A DNA stretch of 64,000 nucleotides from RGIG7213 sp045544195 (GCA_045544195.1 JAZPYO010000022.1:1-64000); one strand, 5' to 3'; shown: positions 29,268-39,700, counted from the first letter of the stretch. The notes: generated by a model not told the origin, from the letters alone. Made by a program: numbers and translations.

Positions 29268-29296
29268 TTGATATTAACTTAAAAATGATGTATACT
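29268..29296 (+). promoter_or_regulatory. Promoter of gap
   Basis: TTGATA (29268-29273), 17-bp spacer, TATACT (29291-29296), 53 bp before the ATG. Shows gap has its own promoter despite following the glycogen operon in the same direction. Confidence 0.75.
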
Positions 29297-29348
29297 TTCA
29301 GTAAATACGATATTATATTTAATATTAAAAAAATCGGAGGATAAAAAA

Positions 29349-30362
29349 ATGGCAGTAAAAGTTGCTATTAACGGCTTCGGCCGTATCGGAAGACTTGCTT
29401 TCCGCCAGATGTTCGGCGCAGAAGGCTATGAGGTTGTAGCTATCAACGACCTTACAGATCCCAAGATGCTTGCTCATCTTCTTAAGTATGACACAGCACA
29501 GGGCAGATATCTCGGTCACGCTGTTGAATGTGATGAAAGCTCCATCACAGTTGACGGCAAGAAGATCACTATCTACAGCGAAAAGGATGCCGCTAATCTT
29601 CCTTGGGGTGAAATCGGTGTTGACGTTGTTCTTGAGTGCACAGGCTTCTACACTTCTAAGGCTAAGGCACAGGCTCACATCGACGCAGGTGCAAAGAAGG
29701 TAGTTATTTCCGCTCCCGCTGGTAATGACCTTCCTACGATCGTATTCAGCGTAAACGAGAATACTCTTACAAAGGATGACACGATCATTTCCGCTGCATC
29801 CTGCACAACAAACTGCCTGGCTCCTATGGCTAAGGCTCTTAACGATTATGCTCCTATCCAGAGCGGTATCATGTCAACGATCCACGCTTACACAGGCGAC
29901 CAGATGATCCTTGACGGTCCTCACAGAAAGGGTGACCTCCGCCGCGCAAGAGCAGGCGCTGCTAACATCGTTCCTAACTCCACAGGCGCGGCAAAGGCTA
30001 TCGGTCTTGTTATTCCCGAGCTCAACGGCAAGCTCATCGGCTCTGCACAGAGAGTTCCCACACCCACAGGCTCTACAACGATCCTCGTTGCAGTTGTTAA
30101 GGGTAAGGACATAACGAAGGAAGGCATCAACGCTGCTATGGCTGCTAAGGCTTCCGCTTCGTTCGGCTACAACACAGATGAGATCGTATCGTCCGATATT
30201 ATCGGTTCAACATACGGCTCTATCTTCGATGCTACACAGACAATGGTAGCTAAGATCGACGATGATACCTATCAGGTTCAGGTAGTTGCTTGGTATGACA
30301 ACGAGAACTCCTACACAAGCCAGATGGTAAGAACGATCAAGTATTTCGCAGAGCTTGCATAA
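29349..30362 (+). CDS. gap: Glyceraldehyde-3-phosphate dehydrogenase
   Basis: Glycolytic NAD-dependent enzyme, 337 residues. NAD-binding INGFGRIGRLAFRQ at the N-terminus, catalytic Cys in SAASCTTNCLAP (about residue 153) and WYDNENSY near the C-terminus. CGGAGG lies eight bases upstream of the ATG. Codon use is more strongly biased than in the neighbours (repeated GCT/AAG/CTT/ATC choices), as expected for a very highly expressed gene. Single-gene unit with its own promoter and a strong terminator. Confidence 0.98.
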   Translation: MAVKVAINGFGRIGRLAFRQMFGAEGYEVVAINDLTDPKMLAHLLKYDTAQGRYLGHAVECDESSITVDGKKITIYSEKDAANLPWGEIGVDVVLECTGFYTSKAKAQAHIDAGAKKVVISAPAGNDLPTIVFSVNENTLTKDDTIISAASCTTNCLAPMAKALNDYAPIQSGIMSTIHAYTGDQMILDGPHRKGDLRRARAGAANIVPNSTGAAKAIGLVIPELNGKLIGSAQRVPTPTGSTTILVAVVKGKDITKEGINAAMAAKASASFGYNTDEIVSSDIIGSTYGSIFDATQTMVAKIDDDTYQVQVVAWYDNENSYTSQMVRTIKYFAELA

Positions 30363-30380
30363 TTAAAGCTAAACGCAATA

Positions 30381-30409
30381 AAACGGTAGAGGATAATCCT
30401 CTACCGTTT
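30381..30409. terminator. Bidirectional terminator between gap and the XRE membrane regulator
   Basis: Perfect 13-bp stem (30381-30393 / 30397-30409) with TAA loop, A-rich before and TTTTTGTTTTG after, between converging genes. Confidence 0.92.
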
Positions 30410-30418
30410 TTGTTTTGT

Positions 30419-31561
30419 TCATTTACTACCGTTTTTTCTTTTTAAAGCCTTTTCTATCACGTAGAAAACTACCGTTACAAATGTAAATACAGAAAACGAA
30501 ATAGCAAGATGTCTGAAACTCCATATCGATTCCCTTTTGCCGCCGTCATACCATGCAGATGAATGAAAAAACGAAAATATAATACTGCACGGAATATACA
30601 ATATATTTCTTATACCTGTCAAAGCAATATTCGTCCGTTCTTCTTTATTTATTATTATAAATACCGCAAAGGATATAACATTTGCCAAAAGAAGCAATAA
30701 TGCCAAAACAGCAATTATAATTACAATGGGCGCTGTACGATCCGGATCATCAAAATAAGGAGCGATAAAGAATAAAGCGCAGGATAATAAAACACAAGAG
30801 ATCTGTATCAACGTAAGATTTCTGCATAGAGTGTTTTCATTTCTTTCCTTAATAACAAAATATCCGTACGCCTTTTTCGAAAGAACATAGCAAAGCATGA
30901 TAAACGGCAAGATAAATGATATAAGAACATTAATATAGCTGTTAAATGATAAAACCGAAAACGGTGAGTCGATGATCGGAATTGACGATATAATAAGTGA
31001 AAATACTATGAAAAATACCGAAAATGACAGCGATGATACGCATTTATCAAGCCTTGATACCGCCGCTTCATCCGCCATTTCAAAAAGCTCATTATACTGC
31101 TTTACATCGTTGACCTTCTTTATTCCCAAAAGCAAGGCGCATATACCGAACACCTGAAGCAAAAGCATTATTCCAAAGCCTATGATTGGCAAAAATGCTC
31201 CGTATGATAAAACGAGCATTGTTATAAACCCGACGAGCGATACAGCAAAGGATATGTATGCAACTGTTTTAAAGCCCGATACAGTTTTATTCACAAGGAT
31301 CTTTAGCTGCTTTTCAACCTTCGGCTCTTTCTTTTCGGTTTGTTTTTCTAAAATTCTTTCACCCTTTAAAAGCTCATCACAGGTAACGCCGAACATTTCG
31401 GCAAGTGCGGGAATAAGCGATATATCCGGAGCGCATTCATCACGCTCCCAGCGACTTACTGCTTTATTTGATACGTTTAAGCGGTCTGCTACATTTTGTT
31501 GAGTCATACCGTTTGCTTTACGCAAGGCGGCAATAAACTGACCGATAGAATTTTTTGACAT
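30419..31561 (-). CDS. XRE-family regulator with C-terminal membrane domain
   Basis: 380 residues. An N-terminal Cro/C1-type helix-turn-helix (about 5-62: MTQQNVADRLNVSNKAVSRWE) is followed by a charged linker (about 65-90) and roughly seven hydrophobic helices (about 97-370). Such membrane-tethered XRE proteins are common in Clostridia, but their targets and signals are mostly unknown. The ATG has AAAGGAG eight bases upstream. Converges on gap and shares its terminator. No divergent target gene is adjacent. Confidence 0.82.
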   Translation of the reverse strand: MSKNSIGQFIAALRKANGMTQQNVADRLNVSNKAVSRWERDECAPDISLIPALAEMFGVTCDELLKGERILEKQTEKKEPKVEKQLKILVNKTVSGFKTVAYISFAVSLVGFITMLVLSYGAFLPIIGFGIMLLLQVFGICALLLGIKKVNDVKQYNELFEMADEAAVSRLDKCVSSLSFSVFFIVFSLIISSIPIIDSPFSVLSFNSYINVLISFILPFIMLCYVLSKKAYGYFVIKERNENTLCRNLTLIQISCVLLSCALFFIAPYFDDPDRTAPIVIIIAVLALLLLLANVISFAVFIIINKEERTNIALTGIRNILYIPCSIIFSFFHSSAWYDGGKRESIWSFRHLAISFSVFTFVTVVFYVIEKALKRKNGSK

Positions 31562-31678
31562 ACAAAATCTCCTTTATCTTTTTTCTGTCTATATTCTACA
31601 AAAGCGGTACAAGGATTAACAGACCGTATACCGAAAATCACTCCCGAAAAGCGAGAAAAATGCATTTTTTTGAAAATT

Positions 31679-31707
31679 GAACCCCGATTTGATCAAATTC
31701 GGGGTTC
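31679..31707 (-). terminator. Terminator of the prfA-pepM18 operon
   Basis: GAACCCCGA / TCGGGGTTC arms (31679-31687 and 31699-31707) extended by an A/T stem with one bulge, nine bases past the M18 aminopeptidase stop. The following minus-strand sequence is A/T-rich (CAATTTTC). Confidence 0.75.
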
Positions 31708-31716
31708 GTATCATTA

Positions 31717-33117
31717 TTATTTACTTTCAAAAAACGCTTTAGATGCTTTATGCATATTGTAAACATCCGCTTTTGCTACAAGCTCATAGGGCGCGTGCAT
31801 GGATATTACGGGAACTCCTGCATCGATCGTGTCGATATTTCTTTCGGCAATAAATTTAGCAACAGTACCGCCGCCGCCGAAGTCTATCTTGCCCATTTCG
31901 CACGTCTGCCATACAACTCCGTTTTCATTGAATATACGTGCTATCCTTGCGGTATATTCACCCGTTGCATCGTTTGTATCAGACTTTCCTCTTGCGCCTG
32001 TATATTTTGCAAGTCCTATGCCGCATCCGACAATAGCTGAGTTATTCTTTTCAAATGCATTTGCAAAATTGGGGTCATATGCCGCACAGACGTCAGCGGA
32101 AAGGCACATTGAATTCGCTCTTACCAAGCGCTCGTTTTTGCCCATTGATACTGATATATCAGTTATTATATCATCAAGAGCACTTCCCTTCATACCCGTA
32201 ACGCCGTTTGAGCCTGTTTCCTCTTTATCTGCCAACACTGCCATAACTGTATGCTCAGGCGACTGAAGCGAAAACAGTGCAGTCAGTGACGGATATGCAC
32301 ACACTCTGTCATCGTGACCGTATGATGCAATGAGGCTTCTGTCAAGTCCCACGTCCTTTGCTTTAAGAGCGGGAACTATCGTAAGCTCTGCGGAAAGGAA
32401 ATCTTCCTCTGTAATTCCGTATTTTTCGTTCAGAATAGCAAGAACATTCAGCTTTATTTTGTCGTTTACCGCTTCATCGTCATACGGAATAGATCCGAGA
32501 ACGATGTTGAGCATTTCTCCATCAACGCCGTCTCTTAAAGACTTTGCACATTGCTCCTGTGCCAGATGGGGCAAAAGGTCGTTGATATAAAAGATAGGAT
32601 CGTCATCATTTTCGCCTATGCATACATCGATCCTTTTTCCGCTTTTGTCAGTAATTATTCCGTGAAGTGCAAGCGGGATCGCTGTCCATTGATACTTCTT
32701 TATGCCGCCGTAGTAATGCGTTCTGAAGAAAGCCATTCCGCCTGATTCATATACGGGATTTGCTCTTATATCAATAGCGGGCGAATCTATATGAGATGCT
32801 ATTATTCTGATTCCCTTTTCAATATTTTCACTTCCTATGATAAATAAGAACAGGCTTCTGTCGCGGTTTACGTAATAATACTTATCGCCTGCCTGGACCT
32901 TTGCTCCGAAGTTATATTCCTTAAAGCCGTTTGCCTGTGCCATTTTTACAGCTTCTCTTGATGCTGAACGCGCGGTTTTTCCAAGATCGAGATACTTTTT
33001 ATATTCCTCACAATAGCTGAATATCTCATCTCTTTCTTCGGGATTTTTTTCATAAGCATTCTTTTTTGTATATGTCAGCTTTTCAGAAAGAAGCTGACCT
33101 TTTGTTTTTTCACTCAT
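31717..33117 (-). CDS. M18-family aminopeptidase
   Basis: Cytosolic zinc aminopeptidase of family M18 (aminopeptidase I / aspartyl aminopeptidase group), about 466 residues. Metal-ligand regions are visible: IIASHIDSPAIDIR, YGHDDRVCAYPSL, ADKEETGSNGVTG with the catalytic Glu pair, and SMHAPYELVAKAD near the C-terminus. The ATG at 33117 is preferred because AAAGG lies nine bases upstream; the first in-frame ATG at 33138 lacks room for a site. Last gene of the DUF951-prfA operon, releasing N-terminal amino acids from peptides. Confidence 0.9.
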   Translation of the reverse strand: MSEKTKGQLLSEKLTYTKKNAYEKNPEERDEIFSYCEEYKKYLDLGKTARSASREAVKMAQANGFKEYNFGAKVQAGDKYYYVNRDRSLFLFIIGSENIEKGIRIIASHIDSPAIDIRANPVYESGGMAFFRTHYYGGIKKYQWTAIPLALHGIITDKSGKRIDVCIGENDDDPIFYINDLLPHLAQEQCAKSLRDGVDGEMLNIVLGSIPYDDEAVNDKIKLNVLAILNEKYGITEEDFLSAELTIVPALKAKDVGLDRSLIASYGHDDRVCAYPSLTALFSLQSPEHTVMAVLADKEETGSNGVTGMKGSALDDIITDISVSMGKNERLVRANSMCLSADVCAAYDPNFANAFEKNNSAIVGCGIGLAKYTGARGKSDTNDATGEYTARIARIFNENGVVWQTCEMGKIDFGGGGTVAKFIAERNIDTIDAGVPVISMHAPYELVAKADVYNMHKASKAFFESK

Positions 33118-33139
33118 TATCATAAACCTTTCTTTCATC

Positions 33140-33703
33140 TTATTCAGCGAGGATCTGTAAATAGACCTCTCTGTTTTTTTCTACCTTTTTAACATACGCT
33201 TCCGTTTCGGGAAAAGGAATATTTATCAAATGACCGTTTTTTGATATTTCATCATCGTCAAGCCATTGTCTCACATTTCCGTGACCTGCGTTATATGCGG
33301 CAAACGTAGTTTGCCATATAAGAAATTCCTTGTAGCAAAACGAAATATAGTATACTCCGCATTGAATATTCGTTTCAGGATCGGTTATTTTATCCGCACT
33401 GTAAGGTATTCCCGCTTTTCCGCATATCCATTCAAACGTATTCGGCATAAGCTGCATTAAACCTCTTGCTCCCTTTGAAGATGTAGCGTCCGGGTCAAAA
33501 CCGCTTTCAGTTTTGATTATCGCGTAAACAACATCCTTCGGAACATCGTACATTTCCGAATACTTCTCAACATATTCGGAATAATGCATGGGATATTTGC
33601 TTTTTTCCGCATTGTCAAGAACAGTATCAAAGATAGCTCCCAAGCCTATAGCCGTTACAATCAGTAATATAATAATTATACTTCTTTTTATCGCTTCGCC
33701 CAT
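33140..33703 (-). CDS. Soluble-type lytic transglycosylase
   Basis: 187 residues: an N-terminal membrane helix (about 8-27) that probably anchors the protein outside the cell, then an SLT domain with catalytic Glu in IIKTESGFDPDATSSKGARG, the GLMQLMP motif and FAAYNAGHGNVRQWL. Cleaves peptidoglycan glycan strands with anhydro-muramic ends. Its ATG directly follows the stop of the Sua5-CoaE gene, with AAAGGAG in the end of that gene, so translation is coupled. A coaE-slt neighbour pair is frequent in Clostridia. Confidence 0.9.
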   Translation of the reverse strand: MGEAIKRSIIIILLIVTAIGLGAIFDTVLDNAEKSKYPMHYSEYVEKYSEMYDVPKDVVYAIIKTESGFDPDATSSKGARGLMQLMPNTFEWICGKAGIPYSADKITDPETNIQCGVYYISFCYKEFLIWQTTFAAYNAGHGNVRQWLDDDEISKNGHLINIPFPETEAYVKKVEKNREVYLQILAE

Positions 33704-35347
33704 TTATTCTCCTTTGAACATGTTCGCATATTGCTCAACAGTCCTTTGCAGCTTCTCGAGTGTTCCGTTATTTTCTATACAATAAGTACACTTGTTTCTG
33801 AAATACTCTGTTGTATGCTGATTTGAAAGCCTTTCAATTGCCTGTTGCTCCGTTAAAGCATCTCTGAGCATAATTCGCTGAAGCTGCTTTTCAAAATCCG
33901 AAATTACAGCTATCGTAATGTCACATTCGTCGTCAAATCCGCTTTCAAACAACTGCGGCGCATCAATTATTGCACATTTGAAGCCGTTCATTTCATATTG
34001 AAAAAGCAATTCCCTCGTTTTTTTAAGTATATGCCTGTGAGTTATCTTATTAAGACATTCAAGATATGTTCTGTCATTTGAAGAAAATACTTTTTTTGCA
34101 AGTATTTTTCGGTTTATCTTACCGTTTTCTATTATGTCAGCACCGAATTCTTCTACGATTTCCTGTGTCATTTCAGTGCAGCTTTCAAGCAGCTCGTGAT
34201 ATACAGCATCTGTATCAACTGACGGTATACCGCACTTTTCAAAAAACTCGCATACTGCACCTTTGCCTGACCCGCTTTGACCTGTTAAGCCTATGACTGT
34301 AAATCCGTCGGCATTTATAATATTGAAGCCTGCCGCACGGATAAGACGGTTAAGGACCGCAAGCCCCACTCCGTCTGTATCGGGTATCACGGAATACACG
34401 TTCTTTGCCGTGCTTTTATTAAAATCACGCAAGTATCCAAACAAAACATTTGCCTGTCTTATATGTGAACGCTCAAGATACTTTACGTTTTCGCCAAAAA
34501 GCATATCCTTTGATGTATCATAGCACAGAATACCGACGGTCTTATCATCACGCAGCCGTCTTTTTAAAAATGCTTCAACATTCTTTTCTTCTCCGCTTAC
34601 AAGATATACCGGAATATCCGGAGCATAATGTCTGTATCTCATTCCGGGCGATTCCGCCTTTTCGCCGTTTTCCAGCTTATTCAGCACAGCATCTGACACC
34701 TTTACATTTGCACACACCGAAGAAAGCATCTGAACATCTACCGCACCGGGACGCAGCAGATGTATTTCATCATCGGATATTTTAATAACAGTTGATTCAA
34801 GACCGATCTGGCAGTCCCCGCCGTCTATTATCATATCGACCTTACCGTACAGATCCTCTATAACGTGATCTGCCGATGTCGGAGAGGGTCTTCCTGATGT
34901 GTTAGCGGACGGCGCGGCAATAGCAACACCGCTTTTTTCTATTATTGCCCGCGCGATCTCATTTGACGGTATGCGTATCGCAACAGTATCAAGCCCTCCT
35001 GTGACCTCAGACGGTACAGTATCCTTTTTAGGTAAAATAATTGTTAAAGGTCCGGGGGAAAATGCATCTGTGAGCTTATAGTACAACTCATTTGTATATG
35101 CATATCTTTCTGCATCCGATGCCTTTGAAATATGTATTATCAAAGGGTTGTCTGACGGTCGGCCCTTGGCAGTATATATTTTTTTGGCACTTTCTGAATT
35201 TGTTGCATCGGCGCCGAGACCGTATACTGTTTCTGTTGGAAAAGCAACAAGCCCTCCGCTCCTTATCAGATATGATGCTTTATCTGTTATGCGGTCGTTA
35301 ATGTCGGAATATATATCTCCTTTTATTACCGCAAGCTCTGTTTTCAT
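33704..35347 (-). CDS. Fusion of threonylcarbamoyl-AMP synthase (Sua5) and dephospho-CoA kinase (CoaE)
   Basis: 547 residues in one unbroken frame. Residues about 1-205 form the YrdC domain (FPTETVYGLGADATN, KGRPSDNPLIIHI, APSANTSGRPSPTSADHV), and about 210-335 the Sua5 C-terminal domain (SPGMRYRHYAPDIPVYLV); together they make threonylcarbamoyl-AMP for the t6A37 modification of tRNA. Residues about 345-547 are a complete dephospho-CoA kinase with P-loop GLTGQSGSGKG near 350, VDTDAVYHELL and IDAPQLFESGFD, the last step of coenzyme A synthesis. Each half has normal length, so this looks like a true bifunctional protein. The start overlaps the prfA stop by one base (TAATG). Confidence 0.92.
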   Translation of the reverse strand: MKTELAVIKGDIYSDINDRITDKASYLIRSGGLVAFPTETVYGLGADATNSESAKKIYTAKGRPSDNPLIIHISKASDAERYAYTNELYYKLTDAFSPGPLTIILPKKDTVPSEVTGGLDTVAIRIPSNEIARAIIEKSGVAIAAPSANTSGRPSPTSADHVIEDLYGKVDMIIDGGDCQIGLESTVIKISDDEIHLLRPGAVDVQMLSSVCANVKVSDAVLNKLENGEKAESPGMRYRHYAPDIPVYLVSGEEKNVEAFLKRRLRDDKTVGILCYDTSKDMLFGENVKYLERSHIRQANVLFGYLRDFNKSTAKNVYSVIPDTDGVGLAVLNRLIRAAGFNIINADGFTVIGLTGQSGSGKGAVCEFFEKCGIPSVDTDAVYHELLESCTEMTQEIVEEFGADIIENGKINRKILAKKVFSSNDRTYLECLNKITHRHILKKTRELLFQYEMNGFKCAIIDAPQLFESGFDDECDITIAVISDFEKQLQRIMLRDALTEQQAIERLSNQHTTEYFRNKCTYCIENNGTLEKLQRTVEQYANMFKGE

Positions 35348-36408
35348 TATGATTTAAGCCTTTCTGCCGTATCAACGTTAATAATATAATCTATCATTTC
35401 GGAAATATCTCCGTTTAAAAAGCTGTCAAGGGCATAGATAGTGTATCCTACTCTATGGTCGGTAACTCTTCCCTGCGGATAATTGTACGTTCTGATGCGC
35501 TCGCTTCTGTCACCCGTACCGACCTGACTTTTGCGTTCGCCTGCGATCTTATCGTGCTGCTCCTGTGCTTTCATATCATACAGCTTTGTCCGCAAAAGCT
35601 TCATAGCTTTATCCTTATTCTTATATTGGCTTCGCTCGTCCTGACACTCTATGATGATACCCGTAGGCTTATGATACAGCCTTATTGCAGATTCTGTCTT
35701 GTTTACGTGCTGACCGCCTGCACCGCTGCTTTTGCACGTTTCAAATTTTATATCAGCGGGATTTATTTCTACCTCTACGTCCTCCGCCTCAGGCAAAACG
35801 GCGACCGTTACAGTCGATGTGTGTATTCTTCCCTGAGCCTCTGTTTCAGGTACTCTTTGAACTCTGTGAACACCTGATTCGAATTTCAGCTTTGAATACG
35901 CACCGTCACCGATAACCGTAAAGGAAACCTCCTTAAATCCGCCAAGTCCCGTTTCGTTAACGCTTAAAAGCTCGGTCTTCCAGCCAACCGACTCGGCATA
36001 CATTGTATACATACGGTATAAAACGTATGAAAACAGAGCCGCCTCATCGCCGCCCGCGCCTGCACGTATCTCAATTACCACATTTTTATCATCGTTTTCA
36101 TCACGCGGCAAAAGCAGTATCTTCAATTCTTCAAGACACCGTTCAATGCCAAGCCTTGCAGCCTGCAATTCATCACTTGCAAGAGCACGCATTTCCTCAT
36201 CAGGCTTATCGCCCAACAGCTCCTCCGCATCTGACTGCATTTTAACGTAAGATTTGTACTGCCTGAATTTTTCTATTATGGGAGCTAAACGCTTGTATTC
36301 CTTCATTAATGCTTTGTATTTATCCTGATCGGAAATTACATCGCTATCGGACAAAGACGCTTCTATACCCTCAAATTTTTCTTCCGCTTCGTTTAATTTA
36401 TCAAGCAT
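35347..36408 (-). CDS. prfA: Peptide chain release factor 1
   Basis: Class I release factor reading UAA and UAG. 353 residues with the GGQ loop SSGAGGQHVNKTESAIRL that reaches the peptidyl-transferase centre, and the P-x-T type codon-recognition loop HRVQRVPETEAQGRIHTST, which distinguishes RF1 from RF2 (SPF). The start overlaps the end of the DUF951 gene by eight bases. prmC, which methylates the GGQ Gln and is often next to prfA, is not here; the Sua5-CoaE fusion follows directly. Confidence 0.97.
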   Translation of the reverse strand: MLDKLNEAEEKFEGIEASLSDSDVISDQDKYKALMKEYKRLAPIIEKFRQYKSYVKMQSDAEELLGDKPDEEMRALASDELQAARLGIERCLEELKILLLPRDENDDKNVVIEIRAGAGGDEAALFSYVLYRMYTMYAESVGWKTELLSVNETGLGGFKEVSFTVIGDGAYSKLKFESGVHRVQRVPETEAQGRIHTSTVTVAVLPEAEDVEVEINPADIKFETCKSSGAGGQHVNKTESAIRLYHKPTGIIIECQDERSQYKNKDKAMKLLRTKLYDMKAQEQHDKIAGERKSQVGTGDRSERIRTYNYPQGRVTDHRVGYTIYALDSFLNGDISEMIDYIINVDTAERLKS

Positions 36409-36607
36409 TGCCGATATTCTCCGAGCTTTCTATTTTTTTTATATTCTTTTCCAATTTGACTCTCGGAACGATAACATCGTGTCCGCACGTCATGCAAGTT
36501 ATTTTTATATCTGAGCCTACACGCAGCACCTTGAACATTTTACTGCCGCACGGATGCTGCTTTTTCATTGTAAGCACGTCGCCTATACTGATTTTTGGTA
36601 TTTGCAT
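36401..36607 (-). CDS. DUF951 family protein
   Basis: 68-residue protein with the DUF951 pattern GDVLTMKKQHPCGSKMFKVLRVGSD followed by KITCMTCGHDVIVPR. Three conserved cysteines (CG, C-x2-C) suggest a small zinc-binding fold. The family is widespread in Firmicutes and has no settled function. AGAGG precedes the ATG. First gene of a five-gene operon; its end overlaps prfA by eight bases, which hints at translational coupling. Confidence 0.9.
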   Translation of the reverse strand: MQIPKISIGDVLTMKKQHPCGSKMFKVLRVGSDIKITCMTCGHDVIVPRVKLEKNIKKIESSENIGNA

Positions 36608-36636
36608 ATATACCTCTTAAAAAATTTATATCAGTT

Positions 36637-36665
36637 ATTATATCATATACATTATTTTAAATCAA
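36637..36665 (-). promoter_or_regulatory. Promoter of the DUF951-prfA operon
   Basis: Minus strand TTGATT (36660-36665), 17-bp spacer, TATAAT (36637-36642), 30 bp before the ATG at 36607. Confidence 0.75.
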
Positions 36666-36694
36666 TATTATTATTGTAATTTTTAAATTAATAA

Positions 36695-36729
36695 GAACGG
36701 AGGTATCGGTTTAACCGATATCTCCGTTC
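36695..36729 (-). terminator. Terminator of the 8.3-kb surface protein gene
   Basis: 17-base arms (36695-36711 and 36713-36729) with a single mismatch form a long hairpin just past the stop; the minus strand then reads TTATTAATTT. Confidence 0.75.
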
Positions 36730-36736
36730 CTTGATC

Positions 36737-39700
36737 TTATTTACCGCTTATTGCTTCATCAATGTAAGCGCCAAGAACTGTAACTATTTCTACGTTTTCC
36801 ACAGCCTTAATTCTCACATCTGCACTAACAGCTTCGCTTGCTGTGCCTGTAACGTTGTAAGCAAGCGCTTCAATGACCATATTTGCATCACCACTTGCAA
36901 CAACATCTACACTCCAGATGCGGCTGCCTGCGGAATTTTCGGTATAAGCTGTTACCTTTACGCCGTTTACTGTTACATAATCAGCGTTAGCAGAGGTCGT
37001 AAGGACAACGTTTACGCTTTCGCCCGCTTCAGCAACCTTCTTTGATGTATGCATTGTGTATATTTCAGGTGTTTCAATCATCTGCAATACCTCAAATGCG
37101 CGGTTTGCAGTTGCCTGATTTACCGTAGCACTTGCAGTTGAAACTTCACTTGAATAAGTGGTTTTGAGATTCGTTATTGAAATAAGGCTTGAGCCTGTAT
37201 TCTTAATAACGATCGTTGTCATAGACGCAACATCTTCGTCCATGGATATGATCTTCGTAATATCTGTATACGTATCTGTTGCGGATTTTGTTGATATAAC
37301 AACTCTATCTGTCATCTTGTTGTTTGCATCGTATCCGTATACTTCTAATGTACCTGCTGTAACACCACCCTTCAGTGCTTTTACTGCAAGGTGTACTTTC
37401 TGAAGCTCCACAGGTGCTGTAAAGTCGAATGCAACAGCCTGATTTGCATCAAGATAAAGCTCGTTGTTAGGACCGTAATGTGCATAATCCGATACATGAT
37501 CGCTTGCATCTTCAAGATCAGGGTAAAGCAATTCGGGAACTGACCAGCCAAACTCAAGAGGCAAGAGCTTATTGAGCTTGATGCCGCTTGCTGTACTATC
37601 AGTCAAGCTTCTTATACCGTCGATAAAGATGGCACCTGATACCTCGGAATTTGCAACGTTAGAATTAAAGTCCTTAGCAGCGATGAGAAGGTTTCTTATC
37701 TCATCATATTTCGGGAATGCTTCAAGATCCTTTGCGTAACTCTGCTGTACAGTATCATTTCCCTTTGCAGGATCGTAAATTCTGATAGCATCAAGATAGA
37801 AATCGTATTCCTCTTTATCATCGTTATGCGCAAAGATAGGTGCGTAAGATACTGATACGGTTACACTGTACTCACCGTAATCAAGACCTGTCATTTTAAT
37901 TACGGGAACCTGATAAAGAACGTCTGATGTATAAGATTCCGTCCATTTGCTGTCCTCGTACTTATATCCGTAATACGTATCAACAATAGATGATCTTACC
38001 TGCTTGCCATTTGAATCTTTTACCTGTACGACTATCGTACCCGTATCACTGCTCGTAAGGCTGATAACGTCAAAGCCTGTTCCTTCGAACGTGAACTCTG
38101 CCTTACCGTACAGACCGGGATCTGAGCCGCTGTCTCTCTTAACGGTTATCTTTTGTGCAGAACCGTACGAATACGTCGTGCAGTTACTGTATGCTTCGTC
38201 AGAGCCGTAAATATTGGCTGCAACGTCACCAATTCTGTCATCGTTCTGAGAAGCGTCAGATGTTGCACCTACAGTTACCCAACCGTCAGCAACTTCACTA
38301 TTCGGCTTCTTATATTCAAATGCACTGAGTTTAACGAAATCCTTGTCGCTGTCCTCATAGTAGATAGACGTTGCGGGAATTACCGTTACATTACCGTAGT
38401 AATAGCCGTTTACACCGAGGTCGCCCGTATAATTTGCAACGTATGTAAACGTCTCTACTCCGTCCATTAGCATACTCTTAAGCTTGTAGCGAACATCGGT
38501 TTCATTAATAACAGAAGCGTTACCGTATGAACCTTCGTAGCTTGTTGTGAAGTCATTTTTATCGTAATCTTTGCGGTATTCCTCTGTATCCTCGGGATTT
38601 TCGGGCACTTTATCTGTCGCGCCTACTGCGGTAAGAGTTGCGTTATCGGTAAACAGAATATCGTTTTCCATAACGTCGATGTCAACCGGCAGACCGTAGT
38701 CAATAACTACGGCGTCAGGTACACAGTCAACAGTTGCAACTATTGCAAAGTATACAATAGTATTCGTATACGAGTAGTCGCTGTTTGTCTCTGTCAAAGC
38801 ATTTGAAGATTTTACATTTGAGCTGAACTGCGTTACGTACGTTGACGAAACATCCATATAAGCCCCCTTCTTTATTTCCCATCTCTGCGGAATCGAGGGA
38901 GAAGATGATGCAAAAACATTATATTCTGCAGCAGAATCATAAAGTGTATATCCTGCAGGAACATACTGTTCCGCCTTAGCTATCGCTGAAACTGACTCAG
39001 AATCGTTAAGAGCAAATTTTACATATTGCGTCTTTTCCTTTCCAAGCGTCTGAGCCATATCAAACGAACCTGTCTGACCTGTTTTTCTGTTAACGAGAGG
39101 CATACCTTCCTTGTTAACGAAGTAGAAATTAACACCTATGTAAGCTTCCTTCCAAGGCAAAGTAGGAGATTCAACCGTTTTAAAGCACTTATTGCCAAGG
39201 TGGTTGATATAATCAAGTCTTGCATATTCGTTTGTATAGTGGATACCGCCGAATGCAGTACCCTCCATAGAGCCTGAAAGGTAAATGTCATAGCCTAAAA
39301 CATACTCATCCTCGGGCACATTACCAATCATCCAATAGAATGTTTCAGGCTCATACGTCTCACCGTTTAGCATTACACTCGTGGTATATGTATTATACCA
39401 GACGTTTTTACCCTGTATAATACCGTTTTTCAAAATATTAGTCTTGCCTTCACCAATAAGGTTACTGTAAGCCTGTCTGTCATTTGCAGTACCTGCGAAT
39501 GTTATTTCTTCTATAACAGTACCAACATCCGATTTACGTTTACCTACCATATCCTCGGTAACGATAACGCCGTTGATATTGGTGCCAACCTCCCAATACT
39601 TATACAAGGGATATGATGTAATGGTTATCGAAGGAGGAGTAATATTATACGGTTTGTTGTTAACCGTATAGCTTGAATCCATCTGCAGATCAAAGTCAGC

